64,000 nucleotides of DNA from Candidatus Methanarcanum hacksteinii (GCA_006954405.1 LVVQ01000001.1:248001-312000); one strand, 5' to 3'. Shown: positions 7,476-16,122, counted from the stretch's first letter. A program made the numbers and translations. The notes: generated from the letters alone by a model not told the origin.

Positions 7476-9432
7476 AGCTAATCACCTTGGATGTTTTTGT
7501 AGTAGTGTCGTGTTCGATTCTATATTCTGCACCAACACTCACTTTAAGTTTATCTCTAACAGTGTTGGTGTATTCAGTATCCGTTGCAAGCATTATCACC
7601 TGTGTTTCAGAGAGATAATTTGGTAGCGATGATGCAATATTGTCGCGAGGGATGCCAGATATTCTACCAAGTGGGGTATCAATGATCACAGGGACGGAGT
7701 ATCCGCTTACAGAGTATAATGCAGCAGTAAACGAAAGTGCCAATACTTGCCTTTCGCCTGCAGAAAGATCCCCTAGGCATTCATTGCCGAATTCACTTAA
7801 TACGGAAATCTTGTATTGGTTTCCTAAATCGTTAATGCAAACATCGGAAAAAGCATCTTTTTTCCATATCATATTGAAGAAATAATTGCGGGTTTTTTCT
7901 TCTAATTGTTTTCTAACATCATCTAGTATCGATTCTTTAATGTTCTTGAAATACGTCCTCAGTTCTTCAGCAAAATTATACTGTTCTCTGAGGCGATTGA
8001 TATTAGCATTGGAGGTTTTATATTTGCTATATTGTTCATTAAGCTGAGTAATCTTGTCATCTAATTGAATGATTTTATTGCCTAATGCTCCTTTGCGAGT
8101 ATTGAGCTGGCCAAGGACTTTATTTTTCATTTTTCTATCCTCTTCCTTTTGACGAATGTCTTCAAGATTGTATTTTGTTAGTTTTTCAGATTCTGTTTCT
8201 ATTTTTTTAGATAATTCATCGAGCGCGCCTTCATATTCCGTCTTCTTTTCCAAAAGAACGCGATATTTATCGACAAAATCTTTCTTTTTTAACATATTTT
8301 GAATAATAAATCTGCCTTGAGTCGCTTCACATGAGATGTCGCTTGGCATTAGCTGGTTCAATAATCTTTCAACACAGAGGCGACTATCAGAACCTTCTGT
8401 TAGTTCTCTCCCACATATGCATACGCTCTCATCCAAAAGATCCTTTAAAAATACGTCTTTGATATTGGGCGGCAATACTCCTTTCTGCGTTTCTTCTTCG
8501 ATTAATTTTTCAGAATATGTAAGGGCTTGAGCAGACAATAAGATTGGAGCGCACGAGGAGATCAAGGCGCGAATATTATTTTCGTTTGATTGCTGGTTGC
8601 TGATGATCTCCTTACGTTGTTTTTCAAGATCATCGCGATATTCTTGTATTTTTTTGACGATGACGTCAGAATTATTTCTCAGATAGTTTTCTATTTCATC
8701 GATTTCATTCTTCACAGCAATGATTTCATTCTCTGTTTCTTCTTTCTTCTTTTCAGCTTCTTCTTTTTCTATTTTCTTGTTAGTGATGTGTTCTAGATCA
8801 ATTATCGAATCCGGTTCTTGTTTTTTAATCTCTGAATTGATATTACGAATTGTCGCGTCAAGAGTATCTATTGAATTTTGGAGAATATCAATTTGTGCTA
8901 TTTTTTGAACATTATGTTTTACTTTGGAAGTATCTTCAAAATATTCATCCATTTTTTCTCCATCAAAGAAGAAAAAGCCTCTCAAGTCTTTTGGAATAAA
9001 GCGTTTTTCTACGAACCATTCTGGGTTTGAATTTCTTTTCATGCCCGTTTGACTAGAAATTTCAACAACCTTAAATTGAGGCAATCCAGATACTATCCTG
9101 CTATTGTACTTGGTGTACTCAATTTCTCTTGATACGGCAAATTCAATTTCGCTCTCACCTATTTTTAATGAGACATATGCGCGTGTTGAGTCACCATCAT
9201 TTAGTTCTTGAAGGGCAAGTTCATTTACAATTTCTCTTCCTTCGTTGTTTTTTGATTTAAACATTTCATCGCCATATAGGCACCAATTTATGGCATTCAT
9301 GAGATTTGATTTACCTCCGCCGTTGTCGCCCTCTATGATGGTGAAATTCTTTTCCGGGTCAATAGAAAAAGATATGGAATTGGTGCCTTTGTATTGGCGA
9401 TAATTTTCAATTTCAACTTCAAAAATTTTCAA
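7468..9432 (-). CDS. DndD-like SMC/Rad50-type ATPase
   Basis: This 654-aa protein has an N-terminal ATP-binding lobe with Walker A GDNGGGKSNLMNAINW (residues about 36-51), a long coiled coil (about 190-530) interrupted by a Cys-rich hook (VCICGRELTEG, about 338), and a C-terminal lobe with ABC signature LSAGERQ and Walker B VPVIIDTPLG (about 565-600). This is the DndD/RecF/SMC plan found in DNA defence and repair. Start is TTG 9432, preceded by AAGGGGGC and overlapping the 58-aa gene's stop as TTGA. It is the third gene of a four-gene operon with a PLD-helicase. No DndC-like sulfurtransferase is in the window, so a role in phosphorothioation is unlikely; a DNA-sensing role in defence is inferred. 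Confidence 0.85.
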   Translation of the reverse strand: MKIFEVEIENYRQYKGTNSISFSIDPEKNFTIIEGDNGGGKSNLMNAINWCLYGDEMFKSKNNEGREIVNELALQELNDGDSTRAYVSLKIGESEIEFAVSREIEYTKYNSRIVSGLPQFKVVEISSQTGMKRNSNPEWFVEKRFIPKDLRGFFFFDGEKMDEYFEDTSKVKHNVQKIAQIDILQNSIDTLDATIRNINSEIKKQEPDSIIDLEHITNKKIEKEEAEKKKEETENEIIAVKNEIDEIENYLRNNSDVIVKKIQEYRDDLEKQRKEIISNQQSNENNIRALISSCAPILLSAQALTYSEKLIEEETQKGVLPPNIKDVFLKDLLDESVCICGRELTEGSDSRLCVERLLNQLMPSDISCEATQGRFIIQNMLKKKDFVDKYRVLLEKKTEYEGALDELSKKIETESEKLTKYNLEDIRQKEEDRKMKNKVLGQLNTRKGALGNKIIQLDDKITQLNEQYSKYKTSNANINRLREQYNFAEELRTYFKNIKESILDDVRKQLEEKTRNYFFNMIWKKDAFSDVCINDLGNQYKISVLSEFGNECLGDLSAGERQVLALSFTAALYSVSGYSVPVIIDTPLGRISGIPRDNIASSLPNYLSETQVIMLATDTEYTNTVRDKLKVSVGAEYRIEHDTTTKTSKVISYD

Positions 9433-9605
9433 TGGGATTGCCCCCTTATTATGATTTCACGACATCTTTTAACTTTTATTTTCTTAACATCCTCTTGATT
9501 TCCAAATTGAATTTCTGAAATAAACAGTTCTTTCATCGCTTTTTTGTATTTTTCTTCAATTGGCAGTGAATCGATTTTGTCAAGTACCAATGTGTTTTCA
9601 GCCAT
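9429..9605 (-). CDS. Small 58-aa protein in the helicase/SMC defence operon
   Basis: A 58-codon frame starts at ATG 9603-9605 and ends at TGA 9429-9431. It overlaps both neighbours: its ATG shares one base with the helicase TAA (TAATG) and its TGA overlaps the TTG start of the SMC ATPase (TTGA). A GGAGG ribosome binding site sits inside the helicase C-terminus. The product is Lys/Glu-rich with an acidic first half and a basic last third (KKIKVKRCREIIIRGQ), which could contact nucleic acid. I recognise no family. The double overlap strongly supports that it is translated as part of the operon. Confidence 0.75.
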   Translation of the reverse strand: MAENTLVLDKIDSLPIEEKYKKAMKELFISEIQFGNQEDVKKIKVKRCREIIIRGQSH

Positions 9606-10264
9606 TATTCATCCTCCTCTAAACAAATTGAATGCATTTCTACGATCTTTTTGATCATATTCTCATTCTCTTCTTTATTTAACGAATAATTTGAAAATTC
9701 TTTGAATCTCTTATATTCCGACATAAAAATTTGTATTTCTGAATCCAAATCAAATGATTTCTCACGTGGAATTACTACAAAATCATAGATATTCGCACAT
9801 TCTTTGTCATCATCTCTTCTTAGAACACGCCCTCTTCTCTGTATGTATTCTCTTGGGTTGCCAGTACTAGCCATGATTATGGCGTTACGTGTTGACGGCA
9901 CATCAACGCCCTCATCCAAACATTTGATTGCAACAATGACGCTGACTTCTCCGGTGGCAAATTCATGGAGTATTTCCTGTCTTTCATCAATTTTTTCTTC
10001 TGCAGTGAATCTTCTAGAACTCACCCATATCTTATTCAATTCTGTGATTACTTTTTCACGAGAACGGGTATTTTCATCTTCAGAATCCTTTCCATCAGAA
10101 CAGTAGATAAGACAATGATTGAGAATTCCTTCATCCTTGTACTTAGGCAGTAGTTTGGATAATGTAGATAATTTGGACGCAGCGTTTTTGATAATCCTTG
10201 AACGATTGATCAATAAATTTTCCATATAGGATTTTTGGGCAGGTGTTAAATCATCCCGGTCCAC
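9605..10264 (-). CDS. PLD-helicase, C-terminal part (helicase domain 2), downstream of a frameshift
   Basis: This 219-aa segment is the second RecA-like domain of the superfamily 2 helicase whose first part ends at 10290. It shows the motif V region (VIVAIKCLDEGVDVPSTRNAI) and motif VI (YIQRRGRVLRR), the arginine-finger segment. A GTG (10264) could start it, but its frame remains open upstream to the A8 run at 10298-10305, and the extra codons read smoothly from KKYVEFSGKIAKY. It is therefore best read as the same gene as the upstream half. Its TAA overlaps the start of the 58-aa gene. Whether a separate C-terminal polypeptide is made is unknown. Confidence 0.8.
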   Translation of the reverse strand: MDRDDLTPAQKSYMENLLINRSRIIKNAASKLSTLSKLLPKYKDEGILNHCLIYCSDGKDSEDENTRSREKVITELNKIWVSSRRFTAEEKIDERQEILHEFATGEVSVIVAIKCLDEGVDVPSTRNAIIMASTGNPREYIQRRGRVLRRDDDKECANIYDFVVIPREKSFDLDSEIQIFMSEYKRFKEFSNYSLNKEENENMIKKIVEMHSICLEEDE

Positions 10265-10289
10265 ATATTTTGCAATCTTGCCACTAAAT

Positions 10290-11714
10290 TCAACATATTT
10301 TTTTTAATTCTTTATCATTAATATTGACAAAAATGGGGTAATAGTTGTATGGTGTCAGGTATGTTTTTCCAGTATTTGGATTAATTTCTGTAATTGCTCT
10401 TTGAAGTGGGAACGAATAAACTTCTTTATCAAAGTATGTTTGAATGTGACCAGTTCCCTCATCATCAAGATACCGGGCAGGCGTAGCACTTAACCCAAGG
10501 CGACATTCATATTCATCTAACAGTCCCTCACGATTTTTACTTGAACCACAATTATGGACCTCATCTGCAACAAGTATCTTTTTTCCTTTGATTGGTTTTA
10601 TAAATGAAATGAAATTTTCTGAAGATAACGTATCATATGTGGTAATTAGAGTGATGTTATCAGATATGTCAAATTTGTAATTTCTTAAGGCAATTTTCGC
10701 ATCTTTTAACCATATTTTTGAGTTGTTGAATGCCCTAACGATTGATAATTTGCGTTCTTTCGATATCTCTGAAGTTAATGTTTTTATCCATGGATCCTCA
10801 ATCAAATGTTGAAGAGGGACGGCAACAACAAGAATGAATTTTCCTTTTGTTTCTTCAAGCAATCTTTTGACAGCATGAATTGCAGTAAGTGTTTTCCCAG
10901 TTCCTGTCGCCATGTTAAATATGCCACAACAGTGGTTGTTGAACCAATTGTCTATTGCAATATTCTGATATTCACGTAACTGTACGCTGTTTTTCTGCAT
11001 TTCGTTTTTAAATATAGACAATGAGTCTCTGTCCGACGGTATAGTTTTGATCCATTTTTTCTTAACAGCATCTGGAAGTTTCACGGTTACTTTTCTTTTT
11101 GATTCCCCGAGCCTCCAATATTTCTCAAAATTGGAGATTTTCTCATCAATACGTTCGGGAGGATCTCTCCAATCACAAAAAACATCAAATGTCTCAATAT
11201 TTTCTTTCCAACCAGATAGCGATTCGTTAATTGAACCTGAAAAAACAACTTGGTTTTCGCCATCCGACAATATTCCAACTTTATTGTGAAAGATGTTATC
11301 AAAAACAAATTCACCAGTTTCTCTCTTCACTAGGACAACTCTAATTTCTAAAAAATTATTTGCTAGCATCCACCCCATTGCTTCCACATTTTCATTCTCA
11401 ATCATCTGAGGCGTTAATTCTCTTGATAAGACGTCCTCGAGAAATGAATCAATTTCAGAGTCGAACTCTATTTGGTTGATGATTTTGATATCTTCATCAG
11501 TAAAATATGGGCATGCAACAACTTCCATCCTGCCGTTGTTTTTAACGAAATTTGAGATTCCTTCAGCTGTAGCCGCCAATGATGATGATCTGAAGAAACC
11601 TGCCATGCGTCTGTATGTTTTTGATGCTGATAATGCGGGTTCATAGAATTTTTCTATGACATCATCATCGAAATTAGTATCATATGAATACTCAAAATGG
11701 AGATCTTTTAGCAT
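10290..11714 (-). CDS. PLD-like nuclease/DEAD-box helicase, N-terminal part (frameshifted)
   Basis: This first gene of the defence operon encodes 474 aa before a frameshift stop. Residues about 1-230 form a phospholipase D-like domain with an HNKVGILSD motif and a following SGSINES segment, as in HKD-type nucleases. Then comes an SF2 helicase domain with Walker A MATGTGKT and motif II VADEVHNCG. The frame ends in ELKK-Ile-Cys-stop directly after an A8 run; removing one A fuses it to the downstream helicase domain and gives a protein of about 702 aa. Similar PLD-helicases occur as restriction components near Dnd-type loci. Start ATG 11714; a TATA-like stretch lies about 70-85 nt upstream. The frameshift may be a mutation, a slippage site or a sequencing error. 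Confidence 0.82.
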   Translation of the reverse strand: MLKDLHFEYSYDTNFDDDVIEKFYEPALSASKTYRRMAGFFRSSSLAATAEGISNFVKNNGRMEVVACPYFTDEDIKIINQIEFDSEIDSFLEDVLSRELTPQMIENENVEAMGWMLANNFLEIRVVLVKRETGEFVFDNIFHNKVGILSDGENQVVFSGSINESLSGWKENIETFDVFCDWRDPPERIDEKISNFEKYWRLGESKRKVTVKLPDAVKKKWIKTIPSDRDSLSIFKNEMQKNSVQLREYQNIAIDNWFNNHCCGIFNMATGTGKTLTAIHAVKRLLEETKGKFILVVAVPLQHLIEDPWIKTLTSEISKERKLSIVRAFNNSKIWLKDAKIALRNYKFDISDNITLITTYDTLSSENFISFIKPIKGKKILVADEVHNCGSSKNREGLLDEYECRLGLSATPARYLDDEGTGHIQTYFDKEVYSFPLQRAITEINPNTGKTYLTPYNYYPIFVNINDKELKKIC

Positions 11715-11865
11715 CTGAGATTAAAAGGGAGTAGGGCAATGATAATGATTGTGATCTATTCTGGTTTCCGCATCAAACTTACAATAAAATATATTATTCA
11801 ATAATTGACCACAATAATCAATCATATTGTTATTTATGTGTCATCTCGCATATACACGGCAACCG

Positions 11866-12756
11866 ATGAAGAGACTGTTCAGGACCATAGATGAGAGGAT
11901 CGAGGAATCATTGGATTCGTCCGAAGGGAATCACATCACGCTCTCACATTCGATACCATTCAAGAATGTCATAGATGATGCAGTGACCCTGATCATTGGA
12001 GTGCTCATAGTGATCTTAATCTGGTGGTTAGTCGGATCGATATACAACACATTTTTTGCACATTCGATGCTCTTCCCGATGCCTGACGAGGTCTTTGACG
12101 ATCTATTGTCCTTGATGTTCGGCGAGAAGGTGTTCACATACACCATATGGCAGCACATCGGTGCTAGTTTGGAACGTTGGACGATAGGGTTCCTTATCGC
12201 GGCGTTGATAGGTTCAGCCATCGGTTTCATCGTATCCTTGCATCCTCTGATCTACAAGGTCCTGATGGTACCAGTTAACATATTGCAGATGATACCCGGG
12301 CTCGCATGGTTGCCGGTAGTCCTCATACTGTTCGGATTCGGTAACGATTCCGCGATATTCATCGTCGGTGTCGTCGCCATAGCGCCGATCGCGATCAATG
12401 TCTCCAACGGCCTTCGTAACGTACCGAAGGTGAACAGACGTGTGGCCGAGATGTCCGAACTATCACGTTGGGATACATTTCTGGAGGTTCTGCTCCCATT
12501 CTCGGTGTTGGACATCATAACGGGCCTGAGGATCGGACTAGGTAGTTCATGGCGTATGATCATCGCCGCTGAGATGGTGGTCGGCGTCATGCAGGGTATT
12601 GGTTTTACGATAAAGGGTGCATCCGACACCTTGGATTACACTACAGCGTTCGCATGTATCATCGTCATATGTGCGATAGGTCTCGCCATCGATAGATTGT
12701 TCTTCAACCCTGTGGAACGTTATGTCAGGAAGAGGACGGGAGTGGGTGATGCATAA
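11866..12756 (+). CDS. ABC transporter permease (nitrate/sulfonate/taurine family)
   Basis: This 296-aa inner-membrane permease belongs to the SsuC/TauC/NrtB type. It has about six hydrophobic helices and the EAA-type loop in VAEMSELSRWDTFLEVLLPFSVLDIITGLRIGLGSSWRMIIAAEM, including the family's typical GxRxGLGxxW stretch. A TTG-started upstream extension is possible from 11827, but ATG 11866 gives a normal N-terminus. It heads a permease-ATPase-binding protein operon (TAATG overlap with the ATPase gene). The substrate could be taurine, alkanesulfonate, nitrate or a thiamine precursor; the sequence does not decide. It marks the right-hand return to core-like base composition after the AT-rich island. 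Confidence 0.85.
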   Translation: MKRLFRTIDERIEESLDSSEGNHITLSHSIPFKNVIDDAVTLIIGVLIVILIWWLVGSIYNTFFAHSMLFPMPDEVFDDLLSLMFGEKVFTYTIWQHIGASLERWTIGFLIAALIGSAIGFIVSLHPLIYKVLMVPVNILQMIPGLAWLPVVLILFGFGNDSAIFIVGVVAIAPIAINVSNGLRNVPKVNRRVAEMSELSRWDTFLEVLLPFSVLDIITGLRIGLGSSWRMIIAAEMVVGVMQGIGFTIKGASDTLDYTTAFACIIVICAIGLAIDRLFFNPVERYVRKRTGVGDA

Positions 12757-13529
12757 TGTCAGAACCTGTGATATCCATCCGTAATGTCTGGAAGGCATAT
12801 CCTGACAAATCCAACAGGACAGCGACCATAATCCTGAGGGATCTTTCCATGGATGTGGAGGAGAATGAATTCCTTTGCATAGTCGGGCCTTCTGGATGTG
12901 GTAAGACCACGCTTCTGAACATGATCGCAGGTTTCGAGACACCTCAGCGTGGAGTCATAGAATATCGCGGTGAGGTGATAGGCGGGCCATCATCGAAGAG
13001 GTCCGTCGTATTCCAGGAATATAGTCTGCTCCCATGGATGAATGTTCAGAAGAACGTTGCCTTTTCTGTGGACAGGAGATCACATACGGACAGGGAACGT
13101 ATGGCGATCGCCAAGGATTATCTGGATCTGGTAGGTCTTGGTGGTTATTGTGACAAGAGGCCTGCGGATCTCTCTGGAGGTATGAAGCAGAGAGTCGCCA
13201 TAGCGAGGACATTGGCCATGGAGCCTGATGTGATGCTGATGGATGAGCCGTTCTCATCATTGGATGAACAGACGCGCCGTCACTTGGACGGGGAGATAAG
13301 GGACATCTGGGCCAAGAAGAAGAGGACGGTCATCTTCATCACGCATAACATCGACGAGGCGATACAGATCGGGACGAGGATCGTGATGCTCGCATCCGAT
13401 GCAGGCGGTATCGTCGGAGAATGGAGGCCAGACGAAAATACGGATCACGTTGCATTGAAGAAAGAGATATTCGACAGTCTTCAGACCTGTAAATGTCTCG
13501 GCAGACCGAATGTCGTTGAATGGAGTTGA
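12756..13529 (+). CDS. ABC transporter ATPase (nitrate/sulfonate/taurine family)
   Basis: This 257-aa ATPase powers the importer formed with the adjacent permease. Walker A is GPSGCGKTTLLN (about residue 43), the Q-loop is VFQEYSLLPW, the signature is LSGGMKQRVAIARTL, and Walker B is VMLMDEPFSSLD followed by the H-loop TVIFITHNIDEA. The order and spacing are those of SsuB/TauB/NrtD. Its ATG shares a base with the permease stop codon, so translation is coupled. The binding-protein gene begins within a few bases of its stop. Confidence 0.9.
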   Translation: MSEPVISIRNVWKAYPDKSNRTATIILRDLSMDVEENEFLCIVGPSGCGKTTLLNMIAGFETPQRGVIEYRGEVIGGPSSKRSVVFQEYSLLPWMNVQKNVAFSVDRRSHTDRERMAIAKDYLDLVGLGGYCDKRPADLSGGMKQRVAIARTLAMEPDVMLMDEPFSSLDEQTRRHLDGEIRDIWAKKKRTVIFITHNIDEAIQIGTRIVMLASDAGGIVGEWRPDENTDHVALKKEIFDSLQTCKCLGRPNVVEWS

Positions 13530-13534
13530 TTAAG

Positions 13535-14575
13535 ATGAATAGGAACATGAAGATAGCATTGGCGATGGTCATCGTCGTGGCGATCGTAATCGCCGCCGTA
13601 GCAATCGTCACGAATGATAATGACGAGAAGGGAGATACATACAGAATCGCTGTCGTCAAGCATAATTTCGAGCCGTTGTTCATCGCTGATGAACTTGGAT
13701 ACTTCAATGATGCTGGCGTGAATGTGAAACTTGTCCAAGCATCATCAGGTAATGATGCGATGACGAGTCTGGCAGCAGGGCATGTGGATCTTGCAGGATT
13801 CGGATCGGATCCATTCCTTGGTATGATCGACAAATACGGAGGGGATTACAAATACATCGGAAGATGGATGATGGACGAGGGACTCAAAGGTGCCGCTGCG
13901 TTGGATTGTCCATATTCATTCAATGGTGACGAGAAAGGTCTTGTCGGCGCTAAGATAGGCGTCAACACAAATGTCTCCTATTACTCATTGCTTCTGAAAT
14001 ATCTGTCACAGACTGCACAAGGTGACATCATGGTGCTTCAGAAGGACGGAGGATATGACAAGGACAAGGTCAACATCTATCATTTCGCCAACGATGCTCT
14101 CTCTGGCGCTCTTACGACCGGCAAGGTGGACATGATAATCGCAGGCGCCACGAACATCAACGTCGTCGAGAGGAATCCAACGCTCTACAAATATGTGGTT
14201 GCAGAGGAAGGATACAAAGGGTACATGTCAGTCGGGATGTTCTCTTCCATGGATCTCGTAGAGAAGAGAGAGGGCGACATAAAGAAGATACTCAATGCGA
14301 TCGATAAGGCTTGTGATTACATGAACGATGCGAGTACAAAGAATAAAGCCATCGATATATGCATGAATAGGTTGAATATCACGGATAAGAACATCATGAC
14401 AAAATACCTGGAGCTTGCTGAATGGGGAGTTAAACTCAATGATGACGACAAGGAATCGATGGAATCATCGTTCGAGTTCATCGTGAAGAACAACCCTTCG
14501 AAGTACACTGGTACGCTTAAAGGGTTAACGACGATCGATATCACGGATTATTTCGATTATAGATTCGTCAGGTGA
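13535..14575 (+). CDS. ABC transporter substrate-binding protein (SsuA/TauA/NMT1-like)
   Basis: This 346-aa protein has a single N-terminal membrane segment (IALAMVIVVAIVIAAVAIV, residues about 6-24) acting as signal anchor, with no lipobox Cys, followed by a periplasmic-binding fold. Typical family segments are YRIAVVKHNFEPLFIADELGYFNDAGVNV and LAAGHVDLAGFGSDPFLG. Start ATG 13535 is chosen because GGAG precedes it at suitable distance; an in-frame ATG at 13520 lies inside the ATPase gene. It completes the importer. Ligand identity cannot be read from the sequence. A GC-rich hairpin follows the stop. Confidence 0.82.
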   Translation: MNRNMKIALAMVIVVAIVIAAVAIVTNDNDEKGDTYRIAVVKHNFEPLFIADELGYFNDAGVNVKLVQASSGNDAMTSLAAGHVDLAGFGSDPFLGMIDKYGGDYKYIGRWMMDEGLKGAAALDCPYSFNGDEKGLVGAKIGVNTNVSYYSLLLKYLSQTAQGDIMVLQKDGGYDKDKVNIYHFANDALSGALTTGKVDMIIAGATNINVVERNPTLYKYVVAEEGYKGYMSVGMFSSMDLVEKREGDIKKILNAIDKACDYMNDASTKNKAIDICMNRLNITDKNIMTKYLELAEWGVKLNDDDKESMESSFEFIVKNNPSKYTGTLKGLTTIDITDYFDYRFVR

Positions 14576-14585
14576 ATAAGGAATC

Positions 14586-14601
14586 GGAGGCCTCTGCCTC
14601 C
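14586..14601. terminator. Hairpin between the ABC operon and the convergent DUF4143 gene
   Basis: GGAGGC-CTCT-GCCTCC forms a perfect 6-bp stem 10 nt after the binding-protein stop and about 30 nt before the stop of the convergent DUF4143 gene. Position suggests a bidirectional terminator; the T-tract is weak. Confidence 0.45.
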
Positions 14602-14630
14602 ATTCTCAGAACCTTCGTGCCGTATGATGT

Positions 14631-16037
14631 TCAGATTCCCTCAACAGGCAACCCGTTCTCATCGAAACCATCACGTCCGCGTATCATCTCGCGAATGAAA
14701 GCGGCAGCGAACAACGGATAATGCTCCACACCATCCTCATCCACATGTATGTTACCTTTCTCCAAGATGATACGTCTGTCGATCCTGAACACTTCAGATG
14801 CTTTCCTCAGCGATGGGAACTCCCTGTCCTTTCCAGATTTCACTTCGATCACACACAGATCCAATCCCAACTCTATGACGAAATCCAATTCCATCCTGTT
14901 CTTCCCATTGGTCTTGCGATAGCATCTCGGCTGTATACCTGATTTCATCAGACATTCCGCGACAACATTCTCTGCCACAGCACCTTGGTTATAGCGATAA
15001 TCGTCCGTGAAGGTAGCCACCCTTGCCGATGGGCCATAGATGTGCGTCAACATGCCCGTATCGAACAGATATATCCTGTATTGATCCACGATCTCATTGG
15101 CCTTCAGAGGGAGCACAGGTTCCGTCAACAGATGACAGAAGTTCCCATACCCTGCCGCTCCAAGCCATTCCGTATTGTCATAGTATTTCTGTTTGGTAGA
15201 GTTGTCAAGGCGTTCATTGTCCTTGTCGACCATCCTGGAGAATGTGAATTTCTTATTCGTGTCCCTGAGTTGGGAGGGAATGCTTTCGAAGCATCTCCTC
15301 GTCTTGATGACATCCACTCCATCGTTGTACTTGTTTATGTCCCCCAGAGTGTTCGCGAGTATTGTATCCATGGCGGCTATCGCTTTGTCATTCTCCCCAG
15401 CTACGATATTGCGTACGACCTCAGGCATACCTCCGGAGATCATGAATGCTCTGAAGTGCCTCATCATCATCTCATACGTCACATCATCCAAAGGTATGCA
15501 TCCTTTGATCTTGGATCTCAGATCATCTATCATCTCGTCGGATACACCTCTCGCCCAAAGGAACTCTTCGAAGTCCAAGGCATACATGGTGATTGTCCTC
15601 TCATACCCTACGCCGATCGTAGATGATTCTCCTCTTTTGTAGATCCCCAATCTCGAGTCGGATACGCCTAACATGGATCCTGTCGCTATCACATCGTAGC
15701 GGCCGTCCTCAGCGAACAGTTTGAGTGTCTTTCTCGCTTTAGGGCATTCTTGTATCTCATCAAGGAAGATCAGACATCCTGGTGTGATGGCATCATCATG
15801 TAGTATCAACGACATCCTTTCTATGATCCCATCCACACTCAGATCACCATCGAACAGTCTCATCAGTATCGGATCGGTGAGGAAGTTCAATTCCACATGA
15901 TGCTCATAATTGTCCTTCGCGAACTCTCTTACTATGAAGGTCTTCCCGACTTGACGTGCGCCTTTGATCACCAATGCCTTGTGATCATCGGACTCCTTCC
16001 AAGCGACCAATTCGCGATAGATCTTCCTTTTGAGCAT
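14631..16037 (-). CDS. DUF4143 AAA ATPase
   Basis: This 468-aa protein has an N-terminal AAA domain with Walker A KGARQVGKTFIVREF (about residue 25) and Walker B CLIFLDEIQECPKARKTLKLF (about 106), the sensor-like VIATGSMLGV, and a C-terminal DUF4143 domain with an endonuclease-like core (MELDFVIELGLDLCVIEVKSG, about 385-405). Such ATPases are abundant in anaerobes and archaea and are of unknown function; some are suspected of toxin-antitoxin or mobile behaviour. The end of the nuclease-like core, DFVI...VIEVKSG, is intact. Two 23-bp direct repeats with a 32-bp period sit immediately upstream, overlapping the probable promoter. A close paralogue at 45.7 kb carries a nonsense codon. Confidence 0.88.
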   Translation of the reverse strand: MLKRKIYRELVAWKESDDHKALVIKGARQVGKTFIVREFAKDNYEHHVELNFLTDPILMRLFDGDLSVDGIIERMSLILHDDAITPGCLIFLDEIQECPKARKTLKLFAEDGRYDVIATGSMLGVSDSRLGIYKRGESSTIGVGYERTITMYALDFEEFLWARGVSDEMIDDLRSKIKGCIPLDDVTYEMMMRHFRAFMISGGMPEVVRNIVAGENDKAIAAMDTILANTLGDINKYNDGVDVIKTRRCFESIPSQLRDTNKKFTFSRMVDKDNERLDNSTKQKYYDNTEWLGAAGYGNFCHLLTEPVLPLKANEIVDQYRIYLFDTGMLTHIYGPSARVATFTDDYRYNQGAVAENVVAECLMKSGIQPRCYRKTNGKNRMELDFVIELGLDLCVIEVKSGKDREFPSLRKASEVFRIDRRIILEKGNIHVDEDGVEHYPLFAAAFIREMIRGRDGFDENGLPVEGI

Positions 16038-16067
16038 AGTTGTTCATTTGCTCATGTATATTTAAAC

Positions 16068-16122
16068 ATCACGATTTACCCGACGGTAAACAGTGAAAAA
16101 TCACGATTTACCCGACGGTAAA
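16068..16122 (-). repeat. Two 23-bp direct repeats with internal palindrome upstream of the DUF4143 gene
   Basis: Identical 23-bp copies lie at 16068-16090 and 16100-16122, a 32-bp period. Each contains the inverted repeat TTTACC-N4-GGTAAA. The gene-proximal copy abuts a TTTAAATATA stretch that looks like the TATA box, so repressor binding here would block transcription. The proximal edge is 31 nt from the ATG. Confidence 0.85.

Noticed and set aside
14985..15626. 213-aa plus-strand frame inside the DUF4143 gene
   Set aside because: Antisense to a clear AAA/DUF4143 gene; no recognisable motif.
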